6,890 bases of DNA. Origin: an uncultured Pseudomonadota bacterium. Its GTDB lineage: Bacteria; Pseudomonadota; Alphaproteobacteria; Rs-D84. Every line of letters starts with the position of its first letter. Position 1 is the stretch's first letter. The notes beneath the pieces were generated by a model that saw nothing but the letters and a program-made list of their open reading frames with translations, was not told where the DNA came from and did no database searches. Of this stretch, positions 1-6,776 are shown piece by piece. A program made the position numbers and the translations under genes. The DNA lies in assembly GCA_946628805.1 (NCBI GenBank), contig CAMOXB010000055.1, positions 1 through 6,890 of the forward strand. The letters run 5' to 3'.

Positions 1-233
1 CGACAATCGCCTGATGATGCAACAACTTTTTTTTCATCAGAAACAGACGCAGCACCCGTATCTGTATTCGAATTGCTTAATGCAGCCCTTACATCAGACG
101 CAGTTACCGAAACACGTGCCCCCGTCTGGGAAACGCGTCCTGTTCCCATACGTATTGCGCTTTCGCTGCGTTGTGCACCGAATGAAACCGACGGAATCAT
201 TAATAAAAGCAATAAAATCTTTGTTATTTTCAT
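1..233 (-). CDS. Exported protein of unknown function, N-terminal part only (runs off the left edge)
   Basis: An open frame reads leftward from an ATG at 233 to the window end, giving 77 complete codons with no stop. The first 19-20 residues form a classical signal peptide: MKITK, a leucine-rich core (LLLLLMIP), then SVSFG-A at the probable signal peptidase I site. The mature part visible is low in complexity and rich in Ser, Ala, Thr and Arg (for example RVSQTGARVSVTASDVRAAL). The last full codon is Cys and the next begins CG, so Arg follows. An AGGGTGG ribosome-binding site lies about 7 bases before the ATG, and a promoter is visible further upstream. The architecture resembles the beginning of the large cysteine-rich protein on the other side of infA, which suggests a paralogue, but the overlap is too short to prove it. 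The export prediction is strong; function is unknown. Confidence 0.75.
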   Translation of the reverse strand, partial: MKITKILLLLLMIPSVSFGAQRSESAIRMGTGRVSQTGARVSVTASDVRAALSNSNTDTGAASVSDEKKVVASSGDC

Positions 234-259
234 ATGGATCCACCCTACAATTTTATTTT

Positions 260-288
260 ATTTTATCAAAAAATCTTTTTCCTTGCAA
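260..288 (-). promoter_or_regulatory. Candidate sigma-70-type promoter for the leftward exported-protein gene
   Basis: Read on the minus strand, TTGCAA (288-283) is followed after exactly 17 bases by TAAAAT (265-260), five of six matches to the -10 consensus. Transcription would begin near 253, about 20 bases before the ATG at 233, leaving room for the AGGGTGG site. It stands back to back with the infA promoter. This is a prediction from sequence only. Confidence 0.5.
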
Positions 289-305
289 GCAGATATAAAA
301 ACTTC

Positions 306-334
306 TTGCAATTTATCTTTGTGACAAATATTAT
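306..334 (+). promoter_or_regulatory. Candidate sigma-70-type promoter for infA
   Basis: TTGCAA at 306-311 and TATTAT at 329-334 are separated by exactly 17 bases. The predicted start of transcription is near 341, giving a leader of about 23 bases that contains GAGG (352-355), 8 bases before the infA ATG. The same TATTATTATTA run is present before the next gene downstream. This is a prediction from sequence only. Confidence 0.55.
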
Positions 335-363
335 TATTACGGTAAAAAAATGAGGTTTTATTT

Positions 364-618
364 ATGGCAAAAGATGATGTAATTGTTTTTTCTGGCACAG
401 TCGAAGAAAGATTGCCGAACACTATGTTCCGCGTTCGTCTTGAAAACGGACATATGATATTGGCAACCGTATGCGGAAAAATGCGCAAAGCACGCATTTG
501 GGTCAATGTTGGTGAAAAAGTTCATGTTGAAATGACACCTTATGATCTGGACAAAGGTCGAATAACTTTTGTTGAACGCACACACGCATCAACCGAAGGC
601 GCACCAAATCATCAATAA
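364..618 (+). CDS. infA: Translation initiation factor IF-1
   Basis: IF-1 is the small OB-fold protein that binds the ribosomal A site on the 30S subunit and works with IF-2 and IF-3 in assembling the initiation complex. The 84-residue product starts MAKDD and contains the family signatures [20 protein letters not shown] (about 11-30), GKMRKARI (about 38-45) and [11 protein letters not shown] (about 57-67). The segment [12 protein letters not shown] differs somewhat from the common IRILTGDKV form. IF-1 is usually about 72 residues, so this protein has an extra tail of roughly 12 residues ([12 protein letters not shown]). GAGG 8 bases upstream supports the start. The gene is a single transcription unit: a promoter lies in front and a strong terminator begins two bases after the stop. 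Identification is secure. Confidence 0.97.
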   Translation: MAKDDVIVFSGTVEERLPNTMFRVRLENGHMILATVCGKMRKARIWVNVGEKVHVEMTPYDLDKGRITFVERTHASTEGAPNHQ

Positions 619-648
619 AGAATCCACAATCGTGGATTTTTTTATTTT
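619..648 (+). terminator. Intrinsic terminator of infA
   Basis: AATCCAC (621-627), loop AATC, GTGGATT (632-638) form a perfect 7-bp stem that can be lengthened by weaker pairs. It is followed by a T run (639-643, then TTTT at 645-648). It begins two bases after the infA stop and isolates infA from the gene at 714. Confidence 0.85.
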
Positions 649-667
649 AATTTTTTATAAAATCCCC

Positions 668-697
668 TTGCCTGGAACGTCCTATTTTTGTTATTAT
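668..697 (+). promoter_or_regulatory. Candidate extended -10 promoter for the cysteine-rich exported protein
   Basis: TTGCCT (668-673), an 18-base spacer, and TATTAT (692-697) preceded by TG at 689-690, which gives the extended -10 form TGnTATTAT. Transcription would start near 704, only about 10 bases before the ATG at 714. The TATTATTATT run is also found in the infA promoter. Prediction only. Confidence 0.5.
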
Positions 698-713
698 TAT
701 TAAAAAGTATAGG

Positions 714-2972
714 ATGAGAAAGTTTTGTCTGATTTTATTGGCTGTGTTTTTATGCATTGACAATGTCAATGCTGCTACGCGTACACAAAATAATACTATA
801 TCAACAGTATCGCGCCAGGCAACAACACGAACACGAAGTGAAAACAATCATTCGGTTTCTTCGCGTAATGTTCGTCAAACAAATGCACGAACATCGACAT
901 CGAACAAAGTTATAACAGGACGCAGCGCAACAACAAACAAACAAACAACTGCACGCGCGGCAAAACAATCACAACAAAATCGCATAATTCGTGCGGCAAC
1001 AAATGTGAAAACACGAACATTTGGTTCGGATTATGAATCTTGTCGTGATGCGTACTTCACATGTATGGATCAATTTTGTGCAACACAAAACGAAAGTTAT
1101 CGTCGATGTGTGTGTTCTTCAAAATTAAAAGACATCCAGGCCAAGGAAAAATCATTATCGCAAACATCAGACAGTTTGAAAGATTTCAAAGAATTAAATA
1201 TTGATGTTATTTCAAAAACGTCTAATGAAGTAAAAGCAATGCTGTCTGCATCCGAAGGTGAATCTGCGATAAAAAAAGACAATTCGAAAAGTGCAAACAC
1301 ATTAAAAAATATTTCAGATGTTCTTAGCACTTCTAAAACATCGGCACCACAAAACAATACCAATAACATCAAATCTATATGGTCAACAACAAATTTAATC
1401 AGCGGGGCGGATATTGCAAATCTTACCGGTGAATCTTTGTTTAATGCGGTCAACGCACAATGTTCTGAATTGGTTGCACAAACATGCGCAGCGTCTGATT
1501 TGAAAATGGTTGCATCTGCATATGGTATGTATATTGAAAACGATTGTTCATTATTGGAATCAAATCTTGATAACAAAAAAAATGCTGCAAATGCCGCAAT
1601 TCGAACAACGCGACACGAAATGCAAGATGCACGATTGGAAAATTACAATGTACATAATTCGGTAACAATAAATGATTGTATTGCAAATGTCCGAAATGAT
1701 ATAATCGCAAATTCTGCATGTGGGAATGGATATATACACTGTCTTGATTTTACTGGTAAATATTTAAATTCAACAACCGGCGAACCAATATATTCAACCG
1801 ATTTTTATAAACTGGAAAATCAGATTACTTTGTCTGGCGATGTTTTGAAAAACAATCAAAATTCTGCATTTATAAATATGTTAAACAAAAAACGCAGTTT
1901 TGCTGCAAAAAGTTTGGATATGTGTCGTGATGATGCCGACGATGTCTGGGATGAATTTTTACGCCAAGCATTGGTTGAAATTTATCAAGGTCAACAGCAA
2001 CGTGTAAAAACTGTCAAAGATGAATGTTTACAGGTCGTAAATCAATGTTATTTGAAACAAACCAATTCATTAAAAGACTTTTCAAACAACAGCGACAAAA
2101 TCAATCTGGCACAAACACTGGAATTATCCGAAGAAATGTGCGCGGATAAATTAAACACATGCAGCAATCTTTACGGCGGGGGCGATTCTGGACTTGCAGT
2201 ATTGCTGGCATCTGTGACAGATAATACAATCGAACAATCATGTCCTGACTTATTGAATAAATTCGTTCTACAAAAATGTGCAGTTGAAACCAACGATTCT
2301 TCGCATGCGTATCCATATGGATGTCGTAAATATGCACCGGGCGAATCACGTCATGCACGTAATGAAATTTGTAATAAAAATCGAACCAATCCTTTTGATA
2401 AAACAAATATAATTGTCACATCTACAAAAGAATATAATTCATATGCATATTCAAATATGTGTTCAATCGATTCAACAAAAATATATACACGTTGTAATTA
2501 TGGATACTATTTGTATAATCAGGAACACGGAGATAGCAATAAGTATTACTATTATGCAAATGCCGCAACCGAATGTCATCAGTGTCCACAGACCGCGATA
2601 TGCACCGGAGGAACGACACAACCTGTTGGTATTGATGATATTATATATACACAATGCGGACAATATTATATCGGCAGTCTTTATCAACAAATGGTTATAT
2701 ATGCATTACAAAATTGCCGTCGTTCATCTGATACATCGTATGTATTATCAGAAAGTTTATTGGCGCAAATTGATACCATTATGAATAATGTCCATTCACA
2801 AATGTTATCTGAATTATCAAAAGAATGTTCGAACCAATCTGGTACATGGGTTGATATTCCGTGGACTGATGAAAACGGCGACGGATATCATGATTCAACA
2901 GGTGATACTTTATTAACAATATTTTATACAAACACCGGTGCGAATACATTATGGGGTTATTGCAAACGATAA
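714..2972 (+). CDS. Large exported cysteine-rich protein, family not recognised
   Basis: The 752-residue product begins with a clear signal peptide (MRKFCLILLAVFLCIDNVNA, cleavage after residue 20). Residues 21-100 are low-complexity, rich in Thr, Asn, Ser, Gln and Arg, with 15 basic and one acidic residue. The rest contains 29 cysteines. A compact cluster at 110-134 (C110, C117, C122, C132, C134) opens this part, and pairs spaced C-x6-C recur at 110/117, 336/343, 438/445 and 476/483. Near residue 621 is CHQCPQTAIC followed by TGG, resembling small disulphide-rich modules. DENGDGYHD at 719-727 resembles a calcium loop. There is no second membrane segment, so a periplasmic, surface or secreted location is likely. 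The start is fixed by the signal peptide, as no in-frame start lies just upstream, although only AGG directly touches the ATG. I do not recognise the family and assign no function. Confidence 0.85.
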   Translation: MRKFCLILLAVFLCIDNVNAATRTQNNTISTVSRQATTRTRSENNHSVSSRNVRQTNARTSTSNKVITGRSATTNKQTTARAAKQSQQNRIIRAATNVKTRTFGSDYESCRDAYFTCMDQFCATQNESYRRCVCSSKLKDIQAKEKSLSQTSDSLKDFKELNIDVISKTSNEVKAMLSASEGESAIKKDNSKSANTLKNISDVLSTSKTSAPQNNTNNIKSIWSTTNLISGADIANLTGESLFNAVNAQCSELVAQTCAASDLKMVASAYGMYIENDCSLLESNLDNKKNAANAAIRTTRHEMQDARLENYNVHNSVTINDCIANVRNDIIANSACGNGYIHCLDFTGKYLNSTTGEPIYSTDFYKLENQITLSGDVLKNNQNSAFINMLNKKRSFAAKSLDMCRDDADDVWDEFLRQALVEIYQGQQQRVKTVKDECLQVVNQCYLKQTNSLKDFSNNSDKINLAQTLELSEEMCADKLNTCSNLYGGGDSGLAVLLASVTDNTIEQSCPDLLNKFVLQKCAVETNDSSHAYPYGCRKYAPGESRHARNEICNKNRTNPFDKTNIIVTSTKEYNSYAYSNMCSIDSTKIYTRCNYGYYLYNQEHGDSNKYYYYANAATECHQCPQTAICTGGTTQPVGIDDIIYTQCGQYYIGSLYQQMVIYALQNCRRSSDTSYVLSESLLAQIDTIMNNVHSQMLSELSKECSNQSGTWVDIPWTDENGDGYHDSTGDTLLTIFYTNTGANTLWGYCKR

Positions 2973-3003
2973 AAAAACGATGAAATAAATTCATCGTTTT
3001 TTT
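2971..3003. terminator. Bidirectional intrinsic terminator between convergent genes
   Basis: ACGATGAA (2977-2984) pairs with TTCATCGT (2990-2997) around a 5-base loop. Seven As precede the core and seven Ts follow it, so the stem can extend to 14 bp and each strand carries a T tract after the hairpin. It overlaps the stop codon of the rightward cysteine-rich gene and lies 18 bases past the end of leftward clpX, so it can serve both. Confidence 0.85.
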
Positions 3004-3020
3004 ATTATTTAATAATTTAT

Positions 3021-4283
3021 TTATGCGGCTTTCTTGGTTTCAGAATATATTTCAACTGCATCTTTTTTGCCATTAACAACATCGCTGTCAATTACAATTT
3101 CTTGCAAATCTTTTTTATCAGGCGCATCAAACATCGACTTTAACAAAATCTTTTCCAATATTGAACGCAAACCACGCGCCCCAGTCTTTCGTTCAATTGC
3201 CATTTTTGCAATTGCCGACAAACCGTCTTTTGTTATCGTTAATTTTATCCCGTCCATTTCCAACATTGCTGCATATTGTTTAACAATTGCATTTTTGGGT
3301 TCGGTCAGGATTTTAATCAAAGCCTTTTCATCCAATGGTTGTAATGTAGTAACGATTGGTAAACGACCGATTAATTCTGGGATTATCCCAAAACGCACCA
3401 AATCACTGGATTGAACATCAGACAAGAAATCTTTGTCTTCATTTTCTTTTTTATCCGTGATTGTTGCGCCAAATCCAATACCTGCACGACCCGCAGATCG
3501 CGATGCAATAATTTTATTTAATCCATCAAATGCACCACCGCATATGAATAAAATCTTGCTGGTATCCAATTGCACCGTTGTTTCGCCTGGATGCTTACGA
3601 CCTGCCCCACCGGCTGGAACATTTGCGACGGTTCCTTCGATTAATTTTAATAACGCCTGTTGAACACCTTCGCCCGATACATCACGTGTAAGTGATGGAT
3701 TTTCAGATTTACGTGAAATCTTATCGATTTCATCAATATAGATAATTCCACGTTGTGCGCGTTCAACATCAAAATTCGCATTTTGTAATAAACGTGTCAA
3801 AACTGATTCGACGTCATCACCAACATAGCCCGCTTCGGTTAATGTGGTTGCATCGGCAATTGCAAAAGGCACATCCAAAACGCGTGCCAAGGTTTGGGCA
3901 AATAATGTCTTACCCGTTCCAGTCGAACCAATCATTAAAATATTAGATTTTTGAATTTCGACATTTGATTCAACTGCGGCACTGTTGCGTTTATAATGAT
4001 TATAAACAGCCACAGCCAATGTCCGTTTGGCATCATCTTGACCAATTACATATTCATTCAAGAATTTATAAATTTCAGACGGTGTCGGCAAAGCGGTTGC
4101 TTCGTGTTTAATTTGCGATTTTTTATCATCCGCCATAATATCATTACAAAGGTTGATACATTCGTCACAAATACAAACGTCTTTACCACTTACCAATTTT
4201 TTCACTTCATAAACAGACTTTCCACAAAAACTGCAAAATTGTTGTGGTGTTTCGGGTGTGTTTATTGTTTTATCGTCGCTCAT
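3021..4283 (-). CDS. clpX: ATP-dependent Clp protease, ATPase and unfolding subunit ClpX
   Basis: ClpX is a hexameric AAA+ unfoldase in the cytoplasm that recognises tagged proteins and threads them into ClpP. The 420-residue protein has every expected element. The N-terminal zinc domain has C17, C20, C39 and C42 in the family spacing. Walker A is GSTGTGKT (119-126), the pore loop is GYVG (152-155), and Walker B is IIYIDEID (180-187). It also has GRKHP (228-232), the IGF loop that docks on ClpP (269-271), the arginine in GRLP (R307), and sensor 2 GARGLR (368-373). Length agrees with the family. AGGA lies 9 bases before the ATG. The gene follows clpP by 25 bases on the same strand, so the two are almost certainly cotranscribed. 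It ends before a shared terminator. Identification is secure. Confidence 0.98.
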   Translation of the reverse strand: MSDDKTINTPETPQQFCSFCGKSVYEVKKLVSGKDVCICDECINLCNDIMADDKKSQIKHEATALPTPSEIYKFLNEYVIGQDDAKRTLAVAVYNHYKRNSAAVESNVEIQKSNILMIGSTGTGKTLFAQTLARVLDVPFAIADATTLTEAGYVGDDVESVLTRLLQNANFDVERAQRGIIYIDEIDKISRKSENPSLTRDVSGEGVQQALLKLIEGTVANVPAGGAGRKHPGETTVQLDTSKILFICGGAFDGLNKIIASRSAGRAGIGFGATITDKKENEDKDFLSDVQSSDLVRFGIIPELIGRLPIVTTLQPLDEKALIKILTEPKNAIVKQYAAMLEMDGIKLTITKDGLSAIAKMAIERKTGARGLRSILEKILLKSMFDAPDKKDLQEIVIDSDVVNGKKDAVEIYSETKKAA

Positions 4284-4308
4284 TTTTATAAATCCTGAAT
4301 TATAAAAA

Positions 4309-4890
4309 TTATTTTCTGATTAAGATATCGTCAATCAAACCAAACTTCTTGGCGGTTTCCGCATCCATATAATTATCACGTTCCATCGCATCAAAAAGTT
4401 CTTTTTCTTTGCGACCTGTGAATCCAGCCATTTGTTTGATTAATCTTTCTTTTGTACGTTTAAAATTCGCAACATGAATTTCCATATCTGTAACTTGACC
4501 TTGGGTTCCAGCCAATGGTTGATGTATCATTATTTCTGTATTTGGCAAAACGAAACGCTTACCTTTCGCGCCAGCCGCCAATAATACAGACCCCATAGAT
4601 GCAACCAGTCCCATACCAATTGTTGAAACATTTGGTTTAATATATTGCATTGTATCCATAATCGCCCATCCGGCATTAACTTCGCCACCCGGGGTATTTA
4701 GATATAAAGAAATATCAGCATTTGGATTTTCAGATTCCAAAAACAATAACTGTGCAACAACCGTATTTGCCATAGCCATATCGATTGGTCCAGAAATCAT
4801 AACAATTCTATCACGCAAAAGACGTGAATAAATATCAAATGAACGTTCGCCTTTTGGTGATTCTTCGATAACAATAGGAACAAGTGCCAT
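4309..4890 (-). CDS. clpP: ATP-dependent Clp protease proteolytic subunit ClpP
   Basis: ClpP is the serine peptidase that forms the double heptameric chamber of ClpXP and ClpAP. The 193-residue protein carries the catalytic triad S98 (in ASMGS), H123 (in MIHQP) and D172 (in RDNYMD), spaced as in characterised ClpP. It also has the handle-region motif [11 protein letters not shown] (130-140) and [11 protein letters not shown] (64-74) before the oxyanion region. Residues 94-97 (GLVA) just ahead of the serine differ from the more usual QAA form. The N-terminus is short, about 14 residues shorter than the E. coli precursor. An AGAGGA site lies 6 bases before the ATG, and an extended -10 promoter lies just upstream. 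clpX follows after 25 bases. Confidence 0.98.
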   Translation of the reverse strand: MALVPIVIEESPKGERSFDIYSRLLRDRIVMISGPIDMAMANTVVAQLLFLESENPNADISLYLNTPGGEVNAGWAIMDTMQYIKPNVSTIGMGLVASMGSVLLAAGAKGKRFVLPNTEIMIHQPLAGTQGQVTDMEIHVANFKRTKERLIKQMAGFTGRKEKELFDAMERDNYMDAETAKKFGLIDDILIRK

Positions 4891-4914
4891 AATAAATCCT
4901 CTTTTTTACATTGA

Positions 4915-4923
4915 ATTATACCA
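4915..4923 (-). promoter_or_regulatory. Candidate extended -10 promoter for the clpP-clpX operon
   Basis: On the minus strand this reads TGGTATAAT, a perfect -10 hexamer with the TG extension. No good -35 is present at 16-18 bases, which extended -10 promoters tolerate. Transcription would start near 4908, giving a leader of about 18 bases that includes the clpP ribosome-binding site (4897-4902). It lies within the 103-base gap after pgk, so clpPX probably has its own start in addition to any read-through. I did not find a convincing heat-shock type promoter here. Confidence 0.55.
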
Positions 4924-4993
4924 CAATATAATCCGATTCGCTAATTTTATAGTAAAAAGATAAGGAATTTTTCCAGATTTTCAACCCCACGCA

Positions 4994-6160
4994 CTATTTT
5001 TCCAGCGCAACAATGCCCGGCAACGCCTTTCCTTCGACAAATTCCAGGAATGCCCCACCCCCGGTTGAAACATATGTCATATCGTCAAAAACCCCACACG
5101 CATTTAATGCTGCAACTGTATCGCCGCCACCAATAATACTTTCAATTTTGCCCATTTTTGTCCAATGCGCCAAATCACGCGCTAATTCAAATGATGCGTG
5201 TCCCCACTTTTCACCCCATGCCGCCAAACCAAACGTTCCGTTCCATATCACGGTCCCGGCATCGTCTAACAAGGCTTTGTTGCGCGCGATTGTTTTTTCA
5301 CCATCGTCCATAATTATATCATCATCATGAATATCATTGGCATCACGGTTTTCACGTTTTGCATTTTTATCAAATTCTTTACCAACACCTTTGTCCAGTG
5401 GCAGAAATAATTCACAATTATTTTCTTTTGCCAGATTTTCAATTTCATGAACGGTGTCCGACATATTTTCTTCATAAAGCGAATTTCCAACCGGCAACCC
5501 ATTTGCAAAATTAAATGTGGTTCCCATCGCACCACCAATAACAATTTTATCAGCAATCGAAACTAATTTTTTCAAAACACCAATCTTGGTTGAAACCTTG
5601 CCCCCACCAACAAATGCGATTAATGGTCGTGTTGGGTTATTTAAACATTTTGAAATATTTTCAATTTCACGAATTAATAAATCGCCAGCATATGACGGTA
5701 AATATTTTGTTATACCAACAATACTGGCTGATGCGCGATGTGATACAGCAAACGCATCATTTACGTATAAATCAAATCCACGACTTAAATCACGTGCAAA
5801 TTTATCATCATTTTTTTCTTCACCGATATAGAATCGTAAATTTTCCATTAACACAACATCGCCATCGTGCATATCTGCCAAGAAGCCTTTGTTCAAACAA
5901 TCATCAATAAATGGAATATTCATATATTCTGCAACAACACGCAAAGATAAATCCGAAATCTTTTCGCCTTTCGGTCGTCCCATATGCGAACAAATAACAA
6001 CACGCGCACCATTATTAACCAAATATTTTATCGTTGGCATTGACGCATCAATACGAAAAGGTTCGCTTATTTTTCCATCAACAATCTGCACATTAAAATC
6101 CGTGCGCAATAAAACATATTTAGATTTTACATCAATATTATGAACATTTTGAATTGGCAT
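4994..6160 (-). CDS. pgk: Phosphoglycerate kinase
   Basis: Pgk interconverts 1,3-bisphosphoglycerate plus ADP and 3-phosphoglycerate plus ATP in glycolysis and gluconeogenesis. With the ATG start the protein has 388 residues, near the usual 390-400. In order it shows the N-domain sites RTDFN (19-23), R36, SHMGRPKG (58-65), ENLRF (106-110) and SHRASAS (140-146). The C-domain has GGGKVSTK (185-192), WNGTFG (306-311), GGGDT (344-348) and STGGGA (365-370). Three segments depart from the common forms: GGGKVS for GGAKVS, WNGTFG for WNGP-x-G, and MDDGEKT for DIGPKT. I chose the ATG at 6160 over an in-frame TTG at 6169, because AGGA sits 9 bases before the ATG but directly abuts the TTG. The start overlaps the end of rnhB by 23 bases in another frame, which suggests coupled translation. 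Confidence 0.96.
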   Translation of the reverse strand: MPIQNVHNIDVKSKYVLLRTDFNVQIVDGKISEPFRIDASMPTIKYLVNNGARVVICSHMGRPKGEKISDLSLRVVAEYMNIPFIDDCLNKGFLADMHDGDVVLMENLRFYIGEEKNDDKFARDLSRGFDLYVNDAFAVSHRASASIVGITKYLPSYAGDLLIREIENISKCLNNPTRPLIAFVGGGKVSTKIGVLKKLVSIADKIVIGGAMGTTFNFANGLPVGNSLYEENMSDTVHEIENLAKENNCELFLPLDKGVGKEFDKNAKRENRDANDIHDDDIIMDDGEKTIARNKALLDDAGTVIWNGTFGLAAWGEKWGHASFELARDLAHWTKMGKIESIIGGGDTVAALNACGVFDDMTYVSTGGGAFLEFVEGKALPGIVALEK

Positions 6161-6773
6161 TTTTTTCAATCCTTTCTTTTACGGGACGATACGTCTTTCT
6201 ATAATGTTCATTTATACCATATTTATCAATTGCTTGCAAATGTTGTTGTGTTGGATAGCCTGCATTTTTATCCCAATCATATTGTGGAAATTGTTTTGCC
6301 AAATCTTTCATTATTCTGTCACGCGTGACCTTTGCAATAATGGATGCCGCTGCAATTGATAAAGATTTTGCATCGCCTTTGACAACGGATTCACCAATAA
6401 TACCCTTGGGCATTTTATTACCATCAATTAAACAATATTCAACATCAACACCAATCGCATTTATTGCACGTGTCATCGCGGTAAGTGACGCCTGTAAAAT
6501 ATTCAATTCATCAATCTCTGCCGCGCTGCATTGACCAACACCCCATAAAATATCTGGATTATTTGTTATCCAATCATACGCGATATCGCGTTGCTTTTCA
6601 TTCATCTGTTTTGAATCAGAAATAATTGGCATATCATCAAAATCAAATTTTTTGAAAACAACCGCACCCGCAACAACCGGGCCACACAACGGACCACGAC
6701 CGGCTTCATCTGCACCGGCAATTATTTTTTTGCCTGTATTTTTTTCAATTGAAAAGTCTGGAACACTTCGCAT
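6138..6773 (-). CDS. rnhB: Ribonuclease HII
   Basis: RNase HII cuts the RNA strand of RNA-DNA hybrids and starts removal of single ribonucleotides from DNA. The 211-residue protein begins its fold at AGADEAGRGPLCGPVVAGAV (19-38), which holds catalytic D22 and E23 and the conserved GRGPL. It continues with DSKQMNEKQR (53-62), LIDGN with D117, and KGDAKS with D134, completing the DEDD set, then AAASIIAKVTRDRIM (141-155) and GYPTQQH (172-178) as usual. Length is normal. The ATG at 6773 lies three bases after the stop of the preceding gene and has no evident Shine-Dalgarno sequence, so it may be translated by reinitiation. Its last codons overlap the start of pgk. Identification is secure. Confidence 0.97.
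   Translation of the reverse strand: MRSVPDFSIEKNTGKKIIAGADEAGRGPLCGPVVAGAVVFKKFDFDDMPIISDSKQMNEKQRDIAYDWITNNPDILWGVGQCSAAEIDELNILQASLTAMTRAINAIGVDVEYCLIDGNKMPKGIIGESVVKGDAKSLSIAAASIIAKVTRDRIMKDLAKQFPQYDWDKNAGYPTQQHLQAIDKYGINEHYRKTYRPVKERIEKNANSKCS
6170..6173 (-). promoter_or_regulatory. Ribosome-binding site that decides the pgk start
   Basis: On the minus strand AGGA is followed by TTGAAAAAA and then ATG at 6160-6158, a spacing of 9 bases. The TTG at 6169 touches AGGA directly and could not use it. The site lies inside the coding sequence of rnhB. Confidence 0.7.
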
Positions 6774-6776
6774 TTG

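Noticed and set aside
1097..1576. A 159-codon open frame on the minus strand inside the cysteine-rich gene
   Set aside because: It lies wholly antisense to a gene with a signal peptide and patterned cysteines, and has no ribosome-binding site or family motif. It is a chance shadow frame, helped by the few TAA, TAG or TGA complements in this codon usage.
3021..3032. ClpX ends in Lys-Lys-Ala-Ala, similar to the Ala-Ala end of the ssrA degradation tag
   Set aside because: ClpX C-termini vary and two terminal alanines alone are weak evidence of self-recognition. No other tag-like residues are present.
4938..4984. TTGAAA on the minus strand at 4984-4979 as a heat-shock or second promoter for clpP
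   Set aside because: No matching -10 lies at a suitable distance; the nearest TATA-like sequence is about 24 bases away.
4955..4993. Possible intrinsic terminator after pgk (GGAA-AAA-TTCC followed by a T-rich run on the minus strand)
   Set aside because: The stem is only four pairs with a three-base loop and cannot be extended without mismatches. Read-through from pgk into clpPX is therefore possible, and I do not call a terminator.
6161..6169. TTG at 6169 as the start of pgk, adding Met-Lys-Lys
   Set aside because: The TTG touches AGGA, leaving no spacing, whereas the ATG nine bases on has a good distance and gives a normal Pgk N-terminus.
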